NCBI GenBank assembly: GCA_035308905.1
Contig: DATGFS010000026.1
Span: 61,492-125,491, forward strand
Source of the DNA: a bacterium
GTDB lineage: Bacteria > Sysuimicrobiota > Sysuimicrobiia > Sysuimicrobiales > Segetimicrobiaceae
Length of the DNA: 64,000 bases
Reading direction: 5' to 3'
Shown: positions 53,157 to 61,964 of the stretch, in pieces
Position numbering within the stretch: the first letter of the stretch is position 1
Layout: the number at the start of each line of letters is the position of its first letter
Position numbers and translations under genes: made by a program
Notes under the pieces: model-generated
The model's database searches: none
Told to the model about the DNA's origin: nothing
The model's input: only the letters and a program-made list of their open reading frames with translations

Positions 53157-54488
53157 TTAGCGGCGGGCTGTCTGGGCCACGGTGCCGGCGAAGTGGCGCC
53201 GCACGACCGGCTCCAGCTCTTCCCACTCGATGGCGGTCTGGCGTCCGCCGTCGAACTCGCGGATCATCCAGTCGTGCACGGCGATGAGCGCCGGGTCGTC
53301 CTTGGCCGGCTCGACGCCGAGGCGCTGCCTGATCACGAAGATGAGGCCGGCCAGGCCGGAGTCTTTGGTCAGCGACACCTCGAGCGGCCGCCCCAGGAGC
53401 TTCGGCACGTCGAACGGCGCGTACATCCACCAGAACTTGTTGAGCCCATCGGCATGGATGCCCGCCCGCGTCCGGTGGGCGTCGCGGCCGAACAGCGGAT
53501 ACTTGGCCGGCAGCGGCTCGCCCATCTCCGCGTACAATTCCGCCAGCTCGTTCAGCGCGGTGAAGTCCGGCCGCGCGTTCGGGAAGTAGCCCATGCCGAT
53601 CAGATGCAAAATAACCTGCTCGAGCGGCGCGTTGCCGGTCCGCTCGCCCTTGCCGAGGCACGTGCCGTTGACGGCGCCGCAGCCCTCGCGGACGGCGGCG
53701 AGACAGTTCGCGACGACGAGTCCGGTGTCGTTGTGGGGATGGAACTCGAGATCGGCCGGGGTGAGGCCCAGCCGCGTTCGCAGCGTCCGGAACATCAGCG
53801 GTACGCTACGCGGCAGCGCGACGTCGTCGTACGGCAGGCCGAGCCCCATCGTGTCGCAGATGCGGAACTTCGGCCGCATCGCGTCGCCGTACGGCCGGGC
53901 GGCGTCGAGGCACGCCTCGACGAACGCCAGCATGTAGTCCATGTCGGCGCGGCTCGCATCTTCGAGATGCAGCCGCGGACGGATGCCGGCCTCGAGCGTC
54001 ACCGCCACCGCGTCCAGGTACGTCTTCGCGGCCTGCGCCCGCCCGCCGGGCTTGAACTTGTGGAACGTGTGGTAGTCGGAGGCGGAGGCAAGCATCCCGG
54101 TCTCGCGCACCCCGAGCGTGCGGATCAGTTCGGCGTCCTTGCGCGTGGCGCGGATCCAGGTCGTCGGCTCGATCGGCGCGCCGCCGCGGTAGCGTTCGAG
54201 CGCGCCCTGCAGCGCCTCGCGATCGGAGGGCCGATAGACGAAGAACTCGGCCTGCCGGATCGCGCCTGACTTGGCCGTAAACCGGCAGTGCAGATCGTAG
54301 ATGCGGAGACTCTGCGCGGCCGTGAGCGGAAGGCCGCCCTGCTGGCCGTCCCGGTGGGTGGTCTCCGTGGTCCAGGCTTCCGCGGGAAGTCCCTTCGGCC
54401 GCTGCGTCCAGACGTAGCGCGGAAAGTCGTCCCGAGGGAAACTCTCGAGAAAGTAGTCGGGACTCGCGGGGTCCGGAATCGTGGCCAC
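53157..54488 (-). CDS. DRE-TIM metallolyase (isopropylmalate/homocitrate synthase-like)
   Basis: 443 residues, GTG start with GAGGAGG upstream. The DRE motif appears as TTETTHRDGQQ, the metal HxH as FHPHNDTGLVVAN and the GExxGNAPLE loop as GERTGNAPLE. This places it in the 2-isopropylmalate/homocitrate/citramalate synthase superfamily. It lacks an obvious LeuA regulatory domain at the C-terminus, so an aldol-type condensation or cleavage with an unknown acyl-CoA is likely. It heads the run with the HD-GYP and PLP-enzyme genes. The RBS zone holds a CAGGAG-GT-CTCCTG near-palindrome. Confidence 0.86.
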   Translation of the reverse strand: MATIPDPASPDYFLESFPRDDFPRYVWTQRPKGLPAEAWTTETTHRDGQQGGLPLTAAQSLRIYDLHCRFTAKSGAIRQAEFFVYRPSDREALQGALERYRGGAPIEPTTWIRATRKDAELIRTLGVRETGMLASASDYHTFHKFKPGGRAQAAKTYLDAVAVTLEAGIRPRLHLEDASRADMDYMLAFVEACLDAARPYGDAMRPKFRICDTMGLGLPYDDVALPRSVPLMFRTLRTRLGLTPADLEFHPHNDTGLVVANCLAAVREGCGAVNGTCLGKGERTGNAPLEQVILHLIGMGYFPNARPDFTALNELAELYAEMGEPLPAKYPLFGRDAHRTRAGIHADGLNKFWWMYAPFDVPKLLGRPLEVSLTKDSGLAGLIFVIRQRLGVEPAKDDPALIAVHDWMIREFDGGRQTAIEWEELEPVVRRHFAGTVAQTARR

Positions 54489-54541
54489 AGACGCCTCCTC
54501 AGGAGACCTCCTGCTTAATCTCTATGATAGCACGCGGACGC

Positions 54542-56143
54542 TCAGTCAGCGGCCGCGGCGGCCGCGCGCGCCGCCATCTGATCGAGGTCCCGGTCGCGGA
54601 TCAGCAGCACAACCGGCAGGCAGACGATGAAGACGGCCCCGACGAGGGCGAACACATAGTCGAACGCCACGACCGCGGACTGCTGGGCGATCCACATCCG
54701 CAGCACCGCGAGCGCCTGCTGGTGCGCCGTCACCGCGTCGCTGCCCCGCGCCTGGAGGCCCGCCTGGATGGTCGACCACCACGACATGAACACCGGGTTA
54801 GACAGCGACGCGTAGCGGACCAGGTTCGCGCTCGCCGTCGTCACCTTGTGGTCCAGCAGCGTGATGACGAGGGCGGTTCCGAGGCTGCCGCCGAGCTGGC
54901 GCACCAGGTTGAAGAGGCCGGTGGCGCTCTGCATCAGCGGCCGTGGAATCGTCGACAGCGTGGCCGTCGACAGCGGGATGAACATGAACGAGAAGCCGAC
55001 GCCCTGAATGATCTGCGGCACCAGGATGCCGAGATGGCTGCTCGAGGTCGTGAAGTGCGACATCATGAGGCCGGCGGTGCCGCTGACGGCCAGGCCGAAC
55101 GGCAGCATGACGCGGACGCCGAGCTTGTTGTACAGGAAGCCGGCGACCGGCATCATCACGACCATGACAAGCGAGCGCGGCATAAGCGTCAGGCCGGCCT
55201 GCGTCGCGGTGTAGCCGAGCAGGTTTTGGAGAAACAGCGGCAGGAGGATCAGGCTGCCGAACAGGGCCAGGCCGAGGACGCCGATGATCGTCGTGCCGGC
55301 GGCGTAGGTGAGGTCGCTCAGAATGCGAAGGTTGACCGCGGGCGTGGGCGTCCGTAACTCCCAGAGCACGAAGGCGGTGAGGACCACCACCGCGATCACG
55401 GTGAGGACCACGATGAAGGTGCTGGCGAACCAGCCGTCGCGCTCCCCCTCCTCGAGAAGGATCTGCAGCGAGGCCAGACCCACCGCCAAGAGGCCGATGC
55501 CGACCCCGTCGAATTTCAACAACCCGCGCCCGCGCATGTACGGCGGATCGACGATGAACGAGGAGGCCATGAACAGCGCGAGCGCGCCGATCGGCAGGTT
55601 GACGAAAAAGATCCACGGCCACGACCAGTTGTCGGTGAGCCAGCCGCCGAGCGTCGGCCCGATCGCGGGGCCGAGCAGCACGACCATGCCGAAGAAGCCC
55701 ATCGCCTGGCCCTGCTCCTCCGGCGGGAACGTCTCGCGCATGATCGACTGCGCGATCGGCTGGAGCGCGCCGCCGCCGAGCCCCTGCAGGACGCGGAAGA
55801 AGATCAGCTGGCCGAGCGTCCGCGAGAAGCCGCAGAACGCCGAGGCGACCGTGAACACCGCCACCGACAGGATGTAGAATCGCTTGCGGCCGAGCACCGA
55901 CGCGAACCAGGCCGTGAGCGGCATGACGATGACGACGGCGATGAGATACGAGGTGCTGACCCACGTCACTTCCTGCAGCGTGACCCCGTAGCTCGCCTGG
56001 ATGTGCGCGAGCGCCACGTTGACGACGCTCGTGTCGATCGCGGCCATGACGGAGCCGAAGAGGACCGAGAGCGCGACGATGTACTTGCCGGCGTAGCGCC
56101 GCGCGGGGACGGCGGCGGCCGGTGTCAGCGTACCGACGGCCAT
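54542..56143 (-). CDS. DHA2 family MFS efflux transporter (EmrB/QacA-like)
   Basis: 533 residues, about 14 membrane helices. The N-terminal VALAHIQASYGVTLQEVTWV block and motif C-like GPAIGPTLGGWLTDNWSW mark DHA2 drug:proton antiporters. It follows the HlyD-like gene by 12 bases and is the last gene of a merR-emrA-emrB operon. It exports hydrophobic drugs or toxins with the adaptor. Confidence 0.93.
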   Translation of the reverse strand: MAVGTLTPAAAVPARRYAGKYIVALSVLFGSVMAAIDTSVVNVALAHIQASYGVTLQEVTWVSTSYLIAVVIVMPLTAWFASVLGRKRFYILSVAVFTVASAFCGFSRTLGQLIFFRVLQGLGGGALQPIAQSIMRETFPPEEQGQAMGFFGMVVLLGPAIGPTLGGWLTDNWSWPWIFFVNLPIGALALFMASSFIVDPPYMRGRGLLKFDGVGIGLLAVGLASLQILLEEGERDGWFASTFIVVLTVIAVVVLTAFVLWELRTPTPAVNLRILSDLTYAAGTTIIGVLGLALFGSLILLPLFLQNLLGYTATQAGLTLMPRSLVMVVMMPVAGFLYNKLGVRVMLPFGLAVSGTAGLMMSHFTTSSSHLGILVPQIIQGVGFSFMFIPLSTATLSTIPRPLMQSATGLFNLVRQLGGSLGTALVITLLDHKVTTASANLVRYASLSNPVFMSWWSTIQAGLQARGSDAVTAHQQALAVLRMWIAQQSAVVAFDYVFALVGAVFIVCLPVVLLIRDRDLDQMAARAAAAAAD

Positions 56144-56155
56144 CGCGGAGGCTCC

Positions 56156-57649
56156 CTAGCGCGCGGGACCGCGTGTGTTGATCGCCACCTCGGCGGAGAG
56201 CCCGACCTGCAAGGGACGCGAGCCGACGTCGCGCGGGTCGAGTGTGACGCGCACCGGCACCAGCTGGACGATCTTCACGAAGTTGCCGGTCGCGTTGTCC
56301 GGCGGCAAGAGCGCCGTCGTCGATCCCGTGGTTGTGCCGATGCTTTCCACCCGTCCGCGGAAGGTGCGCCCGCGATAGGTGTCAATGCGGACGCGGACCG
56401 GCTGACCCGGACGGATCCCGCCGAGCAGGGTCTCCTTCACGTTCGCGACCACCCAGACGCTCTGCGACTGGGTCACCGACAGCAGCGGCTGGTTCGGCTG
56501 GATGAACTGTCCCACTTCGGCGGTGCGGTTGGTCACCCAGCCGTCCACGGGGGCCCGGATCACCGTACGGTCCACGTTCAGCTGGGCGGCCCGCACCGCC
56601 TGGGCGGCGCTGGCGGCCTGCGCCTCAGCCGCGGCCAGCTCCTGCGCGCGCTGCCGGACGAGGCTGGCGCCGGCGGCCGCCTGCTGCACCTGCGCCTGCG
56701 CCCCCGAAAGCTGGCCCTGGTTCACCGCGATCGCGCCGCGCGCGATCGCCACCTGTTGCCGAGCCGCCTGTGCGGCGAGGACGTCGGACTTGGCCTGCGC
56801 GAGGGCATCCTGCGCGGCCTGGTACTGGGCACGCGCGGTCTCGTTGGCGGAGGCGTCGGTATCGACCTGCTGCTGCGCGATCGCGCCCTGCGCCAGGAGC
56901 TGCCGATCGCGGGCCAGCGTCTTGGCGGCGGTGTCGGCTGCGCTCTTCGCCGCGACGACCGTGGCCGCGGCCGTCGACACACGCGCGTTGGCCTGCGCGA
57001 GCTGTGCGGCGGTGGTCCGATTCTGCATGTCCAGTTGCGCCTGTGCCTGCGGGAGCGTCGGCTGCGTCGCCTGGACTCGCGCGGCGGCCACCTGGACGTC
57101 CGCTTGGAACTGCTGCTGCTGGACGCCGAGGGCCGCCTGCAGCGCCTGGACTTGGGCCTGCGCGGCGCCGAGCGAAGCCTTCGCGCGGGCAAGCGCGACC
57201 TCGTAGTCCTGCGGGTCGAGCTGAATCAGGGGGTCGCCCACGGCGACATGCTGATTTTCGACGACGTAGAGCTTGAGGATCGTTCCGGAGACCGTCGACG
57301 AGACCGGCGAGATGTCGCCCACCGTCTGCGCGTTGTCCGTCTTGACGATGCCGATGTTGGAGCGCCAGTAGACCACGAGGGCGATCAGCGCGATCACGCC
57401 GGCTGCGGCCGCGGCGAGGAGCGCGATGCGCCTGAGGTTGAGCTGCGGGCGCGCCGCGGTCTCAACGACGGTGCGCGAGACTGTCGCCACTTCGCCGTTG
57501 TCCGCGGCGGATGACCCGCGCGGCGCGGCTGAGGCCGGCGGCGCGGATGTGATGCGGCCGTCGGCCGATCCCGCGCCGGCGGGCTTGGGACGCTCTCCGA
57601 TTACTGGGCGCGGCGTCTCCACGTCGGTTCTGCCGGGTGCGTCGTTCAT
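56156..57649 (-). CDS. HlyD family membrane-fusion protein (EmrA-like)
   Basis: 497 residues. A Pro/Ala-rich cytoplasmic tail of about 70 residues precedes one membrane helix (RRIALLAAAAAGVIALIALV). Lipoyl-like halves flank a very long Ala/Gln-rich coiled coil (about 160-330), longer than in EmrA. The C-terminal beta-barrel includes APVDGWVTNRTAEVGQFI. It links the MFS pump to the cell surface. Its start overlaps the MerR stop (ATGA). Confidence 0.9.
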   Translation of the reverse strand: MNDAPGRTDVETPRPVIGERPKPAGAGSADGRITSAPPASAAPRGSSAADNGEVATVSRTVVETAARPQLNLRRIALLAAAAAGVIALIALVVYWRSNIGIVKTDNAQTVGDISPVSSTVSGTILKLYVVENQHVAVGDPLIQLDPQDYEVALARAKASLGAAQAQVQALQAALGVQQQQFQADVQVAAARVQATQPTLPQAQAQLDMQNRTTAAQLAQANARVSTAAATVVAAKSAADTAAKTLARDRQLLAQGAIAQQQVDTDASANETARAQYQAAQDALAQAKSDVLAAQAARQQVAIARGAIAVNQGQLSGAQAQVQQAAAGASLVRQRAQELAAAEAQAASAAQAVRAAQLNVDRTVIRAPVDGWVTNRTAEVGQFIQPNQPLLSVTQSQSVWVVANVKETLLGGIRPGQPVRVRIDTYRGRTFRGRVESIGTTTGSTTALLPPDNATGNFVKIVQLVPVRVTLDPRDVGSRPLQVGLSAEVAINTRGPAR

Positions 57650-58167
57650 CGGGAAGACTCCGTGCCGGCGTCGCCGCCGAGGATCTGCGCCCGCAGCGTG
57701 CGCAGCCGGGCGAGCCGCTCCGCGTACTCCGCGCGGAGCTGCATCAGCCGGCCCACGCGCTCGTCGATGAGCCCGATTTGGGACCGGACGAGGTTCTCGC
57801 CCCGGTCGAGGATCCCGAGCCGCGTCTCCGGGTCCGTCGCCTGCGCGTACGCCTGACGGAGTTCCGCGCGCGCGGCGTCGACGTGCAGGCTTTGTTTGAT
57901 CTCGGCGAGCGAGAAGCCGAGCAGCGTCTGCAGCTCCTTGATGCGCTGGAGCATCGCGACATCGGCCTCAGTGAACAGACGGAAGCCGCCGGCCGTCCGC
58001 GACTGCGCCGCGAGCAACCCCACTTCTTCGTAATACCGGATGGCGCGGGGGGTGAGGCCGGTCCGCTTGACGACGTCTTCCATCCTGTAGAGCGGTTCCG
58101 CCGCTTCGGCGGCGAGTCCGATCCCGCCGCCGGCCCCGGGATCAGCGGGTGTCTCTTTGATGTACAT
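57646..58167 (-). CDS. MerR family transcriptional regulator
   Basis: 173 residues from ATG 58167. The winged helix is MEDVVKRTGLTPRAIRYYEEVGLL, followed by a long dimerisation helix and a C-terminal coiled segment. No Cys cluster for metal binding is visible, so it probably senses a drug-like ligand. It leads the efflux operon. An ATG 12 codons upstream would sit beside the -10 element, so the shorter form is chosen. Confidence 0.9.
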   Translation of the reverse strand: MYIKETPADPGAGGGIGLAAEAAEPLYRMEDVVKRTGLTPRAIRYYEEVGLLAAQSRTAGGFRLFTEADVAMLQRIKELQTLLGFSLAEIKQSLHVDAARAELRQAYAQATDPETRLGILDRGENLVRSQIGLIDERVGRLMQLRAEYAERLARLRTLRAQILGGDAGTESSR

Positions 58168-58205
58168 TGGCGAGCAAACCCCCCAGTCACACCGCAATGC
58201 CATGC

Positions 58206-58211
58206 ATTATA
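58206..58211 (-). promoter_or_regulatory. -10 element of the MerR-EmrAB operon
   Basis: Minus-strand TATAAT, perfect -10 consensus, in an AT-rich island (58204-58300) unlike the rest of the window. No good -35 exists at 17 bases; an ATGACG or CTATGA lies 17-19 bases upstream, which fits the long spacers of MerR-controlled promoters. Start of transcription near 58199 leaves a leader of about 32 bases before the ATG at 58167. Confidence 0.5.
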
Positions 58212-58262
58212 TCATACTCTTCCGTAAGCGTCATAGATTGTCTTTGATGTTATATTTGTGGC

Positions 58263-58291
58263 TTGTCGGCACGGGCAAAGGTCAGTACTAT
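58263..58291 (+). promoter_or_regulatory. Promoter of the XRE-TPR regulator
   Basis: Plus-strand TTGTCG (58263-58268), 17-base spacer, TACTAT (58286-58291), a good sigma-70-type match. Expected transcription start is near 58298, right beside an in-frame GTG at 58300. It forms a divergent pair with the MerR operon promoter about 50 bases away. Confidence 0.5.
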
Positions 58292-58374
58292 TAAATACCG
58301 TGGGCCGTCATGTGGGGCGAGGGGTAGAGGGGGTCGCCGCGCTAGGGGCCGTCGGATCGTTCCCCCGCCATCCG

Positions 58375-59772
58375 GTGCGGATCCGGCCGGATGGGGGCGG
58401 GCCGCCGGCGGCAAAAACAACCTTCGGCCAACGCCTGAGGGACGCGCGCCGGGCACTCGGCCTCACCCAAGACGGGCTTGGGCGGCCCGATTTTACCAAA
58501 GGATTCATCAGTCTCCTCGAGCACGACCGGGCAAAGCCCTCGGTGGCTTCGCTTGAACGTCTCGCGGCCCGCCTCGGGCGGCCGGTGTCGTACTTCCTCG
58601 ACGGCGGCGAGGCGGTCATCTCCGCGAAGTTTCTCGACGTCCTGCGCAGCCGGGGCCGGGCCGAACTGACGAGCCGCCGTTTCGACGCGGCGCTTGACAC
58701 GTTTGTGGAGATGCGGCGCGTGGCGGCCGGGCGGCGGGATACCCTCCTAGACTTGCACGCGAGGGTCGGCGAGGGGGAGGCGCTGCTCGGCCTCGACCGG
58801 ATCGATGAGGCGCACGCGCGTCTCGTCGAGGCGTGCGCGCGCGCACACACCGCGGAGGCGCCGGTGCTCGAGTGCCGCGCATCGCACCGCCTCGCCTCGA
58901 TCGAGCTCCGGCAGGCCCGCTACGGGCGCGCGGTCGTGCTGTCGAGGACCGCGGTCGAGCTCGCGGAGCGGTTTGCCGGCGCCGAATCCTCACTGCGCGG
59001 TGAGATCTATCTGCAGCTCGGCACCGCGCTCTTCCGGATGGGCCGCCTCGACGAGGCCGCGGAGGCGTATCGCGCGGCGCGGCGGATTTTCGAGGAGGCG
59101 ACTCAACCGAACCGGGTGGGCGAAGCGCTGTACGGGCTCGGCACCGTGCTCGCGAAGGACGGCGACTATGACGGCGCCCTCGTGAATTTCGAGCGCGCCC
59201 AGGGGTTGTTCGAACAGTACGAAGACTTGCGCCAGTTGTCGCACACGCGCGATGAGGCTGGAGTGCTGCTGATGCAGCTGGGACGTCCTGCCGACGCCGT
59301 CGAGCACTTCACCGCGAGCCTGGCCGTGAAACAGCGCATCCGCGACGCGGCGGGGGAGTGCCGCACCCTGACGGAATTCGCGCGGTGCCTCGACGCGTGC
59401 GGTGACGCCGCGCGGGCGAAGGAGCTGGCCGAGCGCGCCGCGGTTCGGAGCCGCGAGGCCGCGCTGCCCGACGAAGAAGCACGGGCGCACGCGCTGCTCG
59501 GGATTCTCGCCGCCGCGGCCGGCGACCTGAAGGAAGCGCAGCGGGCCCTGGCCGCGGCCGCCCGGCACTGCGAAGATGCGGGGATGACCGTCGAGCTCGT
59601 GGCGATCTACAAAGACTTGGCGCACGTCGCCGGGCTCTCCGGCCGGTACAAGGAAGCCACGGCGTATCACGAGCGCGCGTTCAAGCTGCTGCAGGCCGTG
59701 CGCCCGCCCGATATCGCCGCCGCCGTGCGGCCCGCGCCCGCGGGTCCGCAGCCCGTTCCAACCCTCCGCTAA
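58375..59772 (+). CDS. XRE-type HTH regulator with tetratricopeptide repeats
   Basis: 465 residues from GTG 58375 (490 if a GTG at 58300 is used). An N-terminal Cro/C1-type HTH (TFGQRLRDARRALGLTQDGL, ISLLEHDRAKPSVASLERLA) is followed by about eight TPR-like helical pairs to residue 430 (GEIYLQLGTALFRMGRLDEA, GRPADAVEHFTASLAVKQRI). It resembles peptide-sensing or starvation regulators with TPR sensor domains. GTG 58300 lies 2 bases after the predicted transcription start and would give a leaderless product; the residues between are not family-like. It is divergent from the MerR-EmrAB operon. Confidence 0.82.
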   Translation: MRIRPDGGGPPAAKTTFGQRLRDARRALGLTQDGLGRPDFTKGFISLLEHDRAKPSVASLERLAARLGRPVSYFLDGGEAVISAKFLDVLRSRGRAELTSRRFDAALDTFVEMRRVAAGRRDTLLDLHARVGEGEALLGLDRIDEAHARLVEACARAHTAEAPVLECRASHRLASIELRQARYGRAVVLSRTAVELAERFAGAESSLRGEIYLQLGTALFRMGRLDEAAEAYRAARRIFEEATQPNRVGEALYGLGTVLAKDGDYDGALVNFERAQGLFEQYEDLRQLSHTRDEAGVLLMQLGRPADAVEHFTASLAVKQRIRDAAGECRTLTEFARCLDACGDAARAKELAERAAVRSREAALPDEEARAHALLGILAAAAGDLKEAQRALAAAARHCEDAGMTVELVAIYKDLAHVAGLSGRYKEATAYHERAFKLLQAVRPPDIAAAVRPAPAGPQPVPTLR

Positions 59773-59808
59773 GTCGGCGCCAGTCGAACACGCGTTCGGC
59801 TCGGACAT

Positions 59809-59837
59809 TTGCGCGCCGGCCTGGAGCGGTATACAAT
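59809..59837 (+). promoter_or_regulatory. Promoter of ku
   Basis: TTGCGC (59809-59814), 17-base spacer, TACAAT (59832-59837), between the XRE-TPR gene and ku. Predicted start of transcription is near 59844, so the mRNA would carry a 69-base leader with the hairpin described next. Confidence 0.5.
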
Positions 59838-59850
59838 GCTCGGTACCCTT

Positions 59851-59876
59851 CGCGGATGCTGGATCGAGCATCCGCG
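59851..59876 (+). promoter_or_regulatory. Hairpin in the ku leader
   Basis: A perfect 10-bp inverted repeat CGCGGATGCT / AGCATCCGCG with a 6-base loop, about 7 bases after the predicted transcription start and 27 bases before the CGGAGG ribosome-binding site. It could stabilise the mRNA or act as a protein-binding operator at DNA level. Confidence 0.45.
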
Positions 59877-59912
59877 GCCGGGCGTCCGCAAAGGCTTCTC
59901 CCGGAGGCGATC

Positions 59913-60764
59913 GTGCGACCGGTCTGGCGAGGCTACGTGAGCTTCGGTTTGGTGACGATCCCCGTGAAGCTCTATACCGCCACGGAGGAGAAGGACGTCC
60001 GGTTCCGCCTGCTCCACAGCACGTGCCTGACGCCGATCAAGAACCAGCGCTTCTGTCCACACCACGAGGTCGTGATCGAGTGGAGCGACGTCGTGCGCGG
60101 GTACGAGGTCAGCAAAGGCCACTTCGTCACCGTCACCGACGAGGAACTGGAGAAGATCCCGATCGACACGAGCGGCAACGTCAACATCGCCGGGTTCGTG
60201 GAGCTCTCGGAGATCGATCCGATCTACTACGAGCGGTCCTACTACGTCGTCCCCGATGAGGGCGGCGCGAAGGCGTTCGCGCTGCTGCAGGAGGCGCTGC
60301 GCCAGGCCGACCGCGTCGCGGTCGGCAAGGTCGTGATGCGCGAGAAGGAGCATGTGGTGTCGCTCCGACCGTTCCAGGACGCGATGGTGCTCTCGACGCT
60401 GTACTACGCCGACGAGGTTCGGGCCGTCTCGGGACTCGACGAGGTGCCGGTCGACGTGAAGGTCCACCCCAACGAGCGCAAGATGGCGGGCCAGCTCGTC
60501 GAAAGTCTCGCGATCGAGTTCCATCCCGAGGAGTTCAAGGACGACTACCGGCAGGCCGTGCTCGGGCTGATCGAGGCGAAGGGCACAGGCCAGCCCGTGC
60601 CCGAGGTCAAGGCCAAACAGCCGGGCAAGGTTGTCGACCTGATGGAGGCGCTGCGGCGCAGCGTGGAGATGGCGCAGCAGCGGCCGGCGGGCGCCCGGCC
60701 CTCGCGCGCGGCCGGCGGGCAGCGGCGCGCCGCGGCGGGCGGCATGCAGGAGCGCCCGCGGTAA
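59913..60764 (+). CDS. ku: Ku protein (non-homologous end joining)
   Basis: 283 residues, start GTG 59913 with CGGAGG 5 bases upstream. The Ku core is clear: RPVWRGYVSFGLVTIPVKLY, HHEVVIEWSDVVRGYEV, SYYVVPDEGGAKAF, GKVVMREKEHVVSLRPF. It forms homodimer rings on broken DNA ends and recruits LigD. The C-terminal tail from about 255 is Arg/Ala-rich, as in Ku proteins that bind DNA through a basic tail. No ligD lies in the window. Confidence 0.94.
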   Translation: MRPVWRGYVSFGLVTIPVKLYTATEEKDVRFRLLHSTCLTPIKNQRFCPHHEVVIEWSDVVRGYEVSKGHFVTVTDEELEKIPIDTSGNVNIAGFVELSEIDPIYYERSYYVVPDEGGAKAFALLQEALRQADRVAVGKVVMREKEHVVSLRPFQDAMVLSTLYYADEVRAVSGLDEVPVDVKVHPNERKMAGQLVESLAIEFHPEEFKDDYRQAVLGLIEAKGTGQPVPEVKAKQPGKVVDLMEALRRSVEMAQQRPAGARPSRAAGGQRRAAAGGMQERPR

Positions 60765-60788
60765 CCGGCGCTCGTCCGAACGTCTCTC

Positions 60789-60815
60789 CGAGGCGCCGGC
60801 GGGTCCGGCGCCTCG
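60789..60815 (+). terminator. Terminator after ku
   Basis: An 11-bp perfect stem CGAGGCGCCGG / CCGGCGCCTCG with a 5-base loop, 24 bases after the ku stop, followed by TTCGTT. It lies between convergent genes and may serve both directions, although no T-run exists on the minus side. Confidence 0.6.
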
Positions 60816-60831
60816 TTCGTTATGCGCCCGC

Positions 60832-61866
60832 TCAGAAGCCCAGCGTCTTGTGCGCCTGGTCGACGAACTGGTTCGTGAACGTCTGACCGGGATTGATCCG
60901 CGCCGCGTTCGCGACGACGGTGCGGTCGAACTGCGACAGCACCTTGGCGATCGTCTGCGCACCTTCCAATGACACACGGCCGTCCGGTGAGAACATCTCG
61001 AGGTTCGCGGCGAGCGATGCCACGTACAGCGCCTTGTCGGACTGATAGAATTGCGGCGGCATCCGGTCCGCGATCTCGGCGGCGGGATGAGTCTTGATCC
61101 AGTGCAGCGCCCGCACGGACGCCGTGGCGAGCGCCTGGACCGTCTTGGGGTTGCGGTCGATGAACGCGGGCGTCGCGTACAGGCCGCCGGCCGGATACGG
61201 TCCGCCGAAGACCCGCAGCGTCCCGAGCGTCGTCCGCGTGTCGGCCAGGATTGTCGCGTCGCCGCTCCGCGTCAAAATCGTAATCGTCGGGTCGACGTTG
61301 ACGAGGGCGTCTACCGCGCCGCGGCGCGCGGCCGCGACGGCCGTGGCCGCCGTCCCGATGCCGATGTAGGACTCCTGGTCCACGGGGATGCCGTTCTTCG
61401 ACAGCAGGTACTGGGCGAAGAAGTACGTGCTGCTGCCCGGCGCCGTCACCCCGATCTTCGCGCCGCGCAGGTCCGCGATCGACTTGACCCCGCGCGACTG
61501 TCCGGACTTCGTCACCGCGAGCACCAGCCCGGGGTAGCGGTCGTACAGCGCGAACATCCGGATGGCCTTGCCCTGCGCCTGCATCTCGATGGTGTGATCG
61601 ATGAAGCCGCATACGACGTCGGCGCTGCCGCCGATCAGCGCCTCGAGCGCCTTGGCGCCGCCCGCGAGGTCGACGATGTCCACGTCCACGCCGGCGTCCT
61701 TGAAGTAGCCGAGCTGCGACGCGAGCGTGACGGGCAGGTAGATATACAGCGCCTGCCCGCCGACCGCGAGCGTGATTTTGGACTTCTCGACCTGCGCGCC
61801 CCCGGGTCCGGCCGCAAGCGCGACCATGAGCCCAAGGAGGAACGCGGCGACGAGCATCTTCCGCAT
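60832..61866 (-). CDS. ABC transporter substrate-binding protein, NMT1/SsuA type
   Basis: 344 residues. A signal peptide (VAAFLLGLMVALAAGPGGA) is followed by the NMT1/THI5-like fold: YIYLPVTLASQLGYFKDAGV, the GGAKALEALIGGSADVV block and LRGAKIGVTAPGSST. It belongs to the nitrate/sulfonate/taurine/thiamine-precursor group. GGAGGTG lies before the ATG. It is the last gene of an ATPase-permease-binding-protein operon; substrate unresolved. Confidence 0.9.
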   Translation of the reverse strand: MRKMLVAAFLLGLMVALAAGPGGAQVEKSKITLAVGGQALYIYLPVTLASQLGYFKDAGVDVDIVDLAGGAKALEALIGGSADVVCGFIDHTIEMQAQGKAIRMFALYDRYPGLVLAVTKSGQSRGVKSIADLRGAKIGVTAPGSSTYFFAQYLLSKNGIPVDQESYIGIGTAATAVAAARRGAVDALVNVDPTITILTRSGDATILADTRTTLGTLRVFGGPYPAGGLYATPAFIDRNPKTVQALATASVRALHWIKTHPAAEIADRMPPQFYQSDKALYVASLAANLEMFSPDGRVSLEGAQTIAKVLSQFDRTVVANAARINPGQTFTNQFVDQAHKTLGF

Positions 61867-61964
61867 CGGGACACCTCCGGTTGGAACCGGCATGGTACAG
61901 CAGTGAACAGTACGGTCGCCGGCGCGCGCGGTCCTGCCCCGTCCGGCGTCCCGGCGCGCCCGTC

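Noticed and set aside
58258..58374. Start of the XRE-TPR protein at GTG 58258
   Set aside because: It lies upstream of the best -35/-10 promoter (58263-58291), so it would not be in the transcript; residues before the HTH are not family-like.
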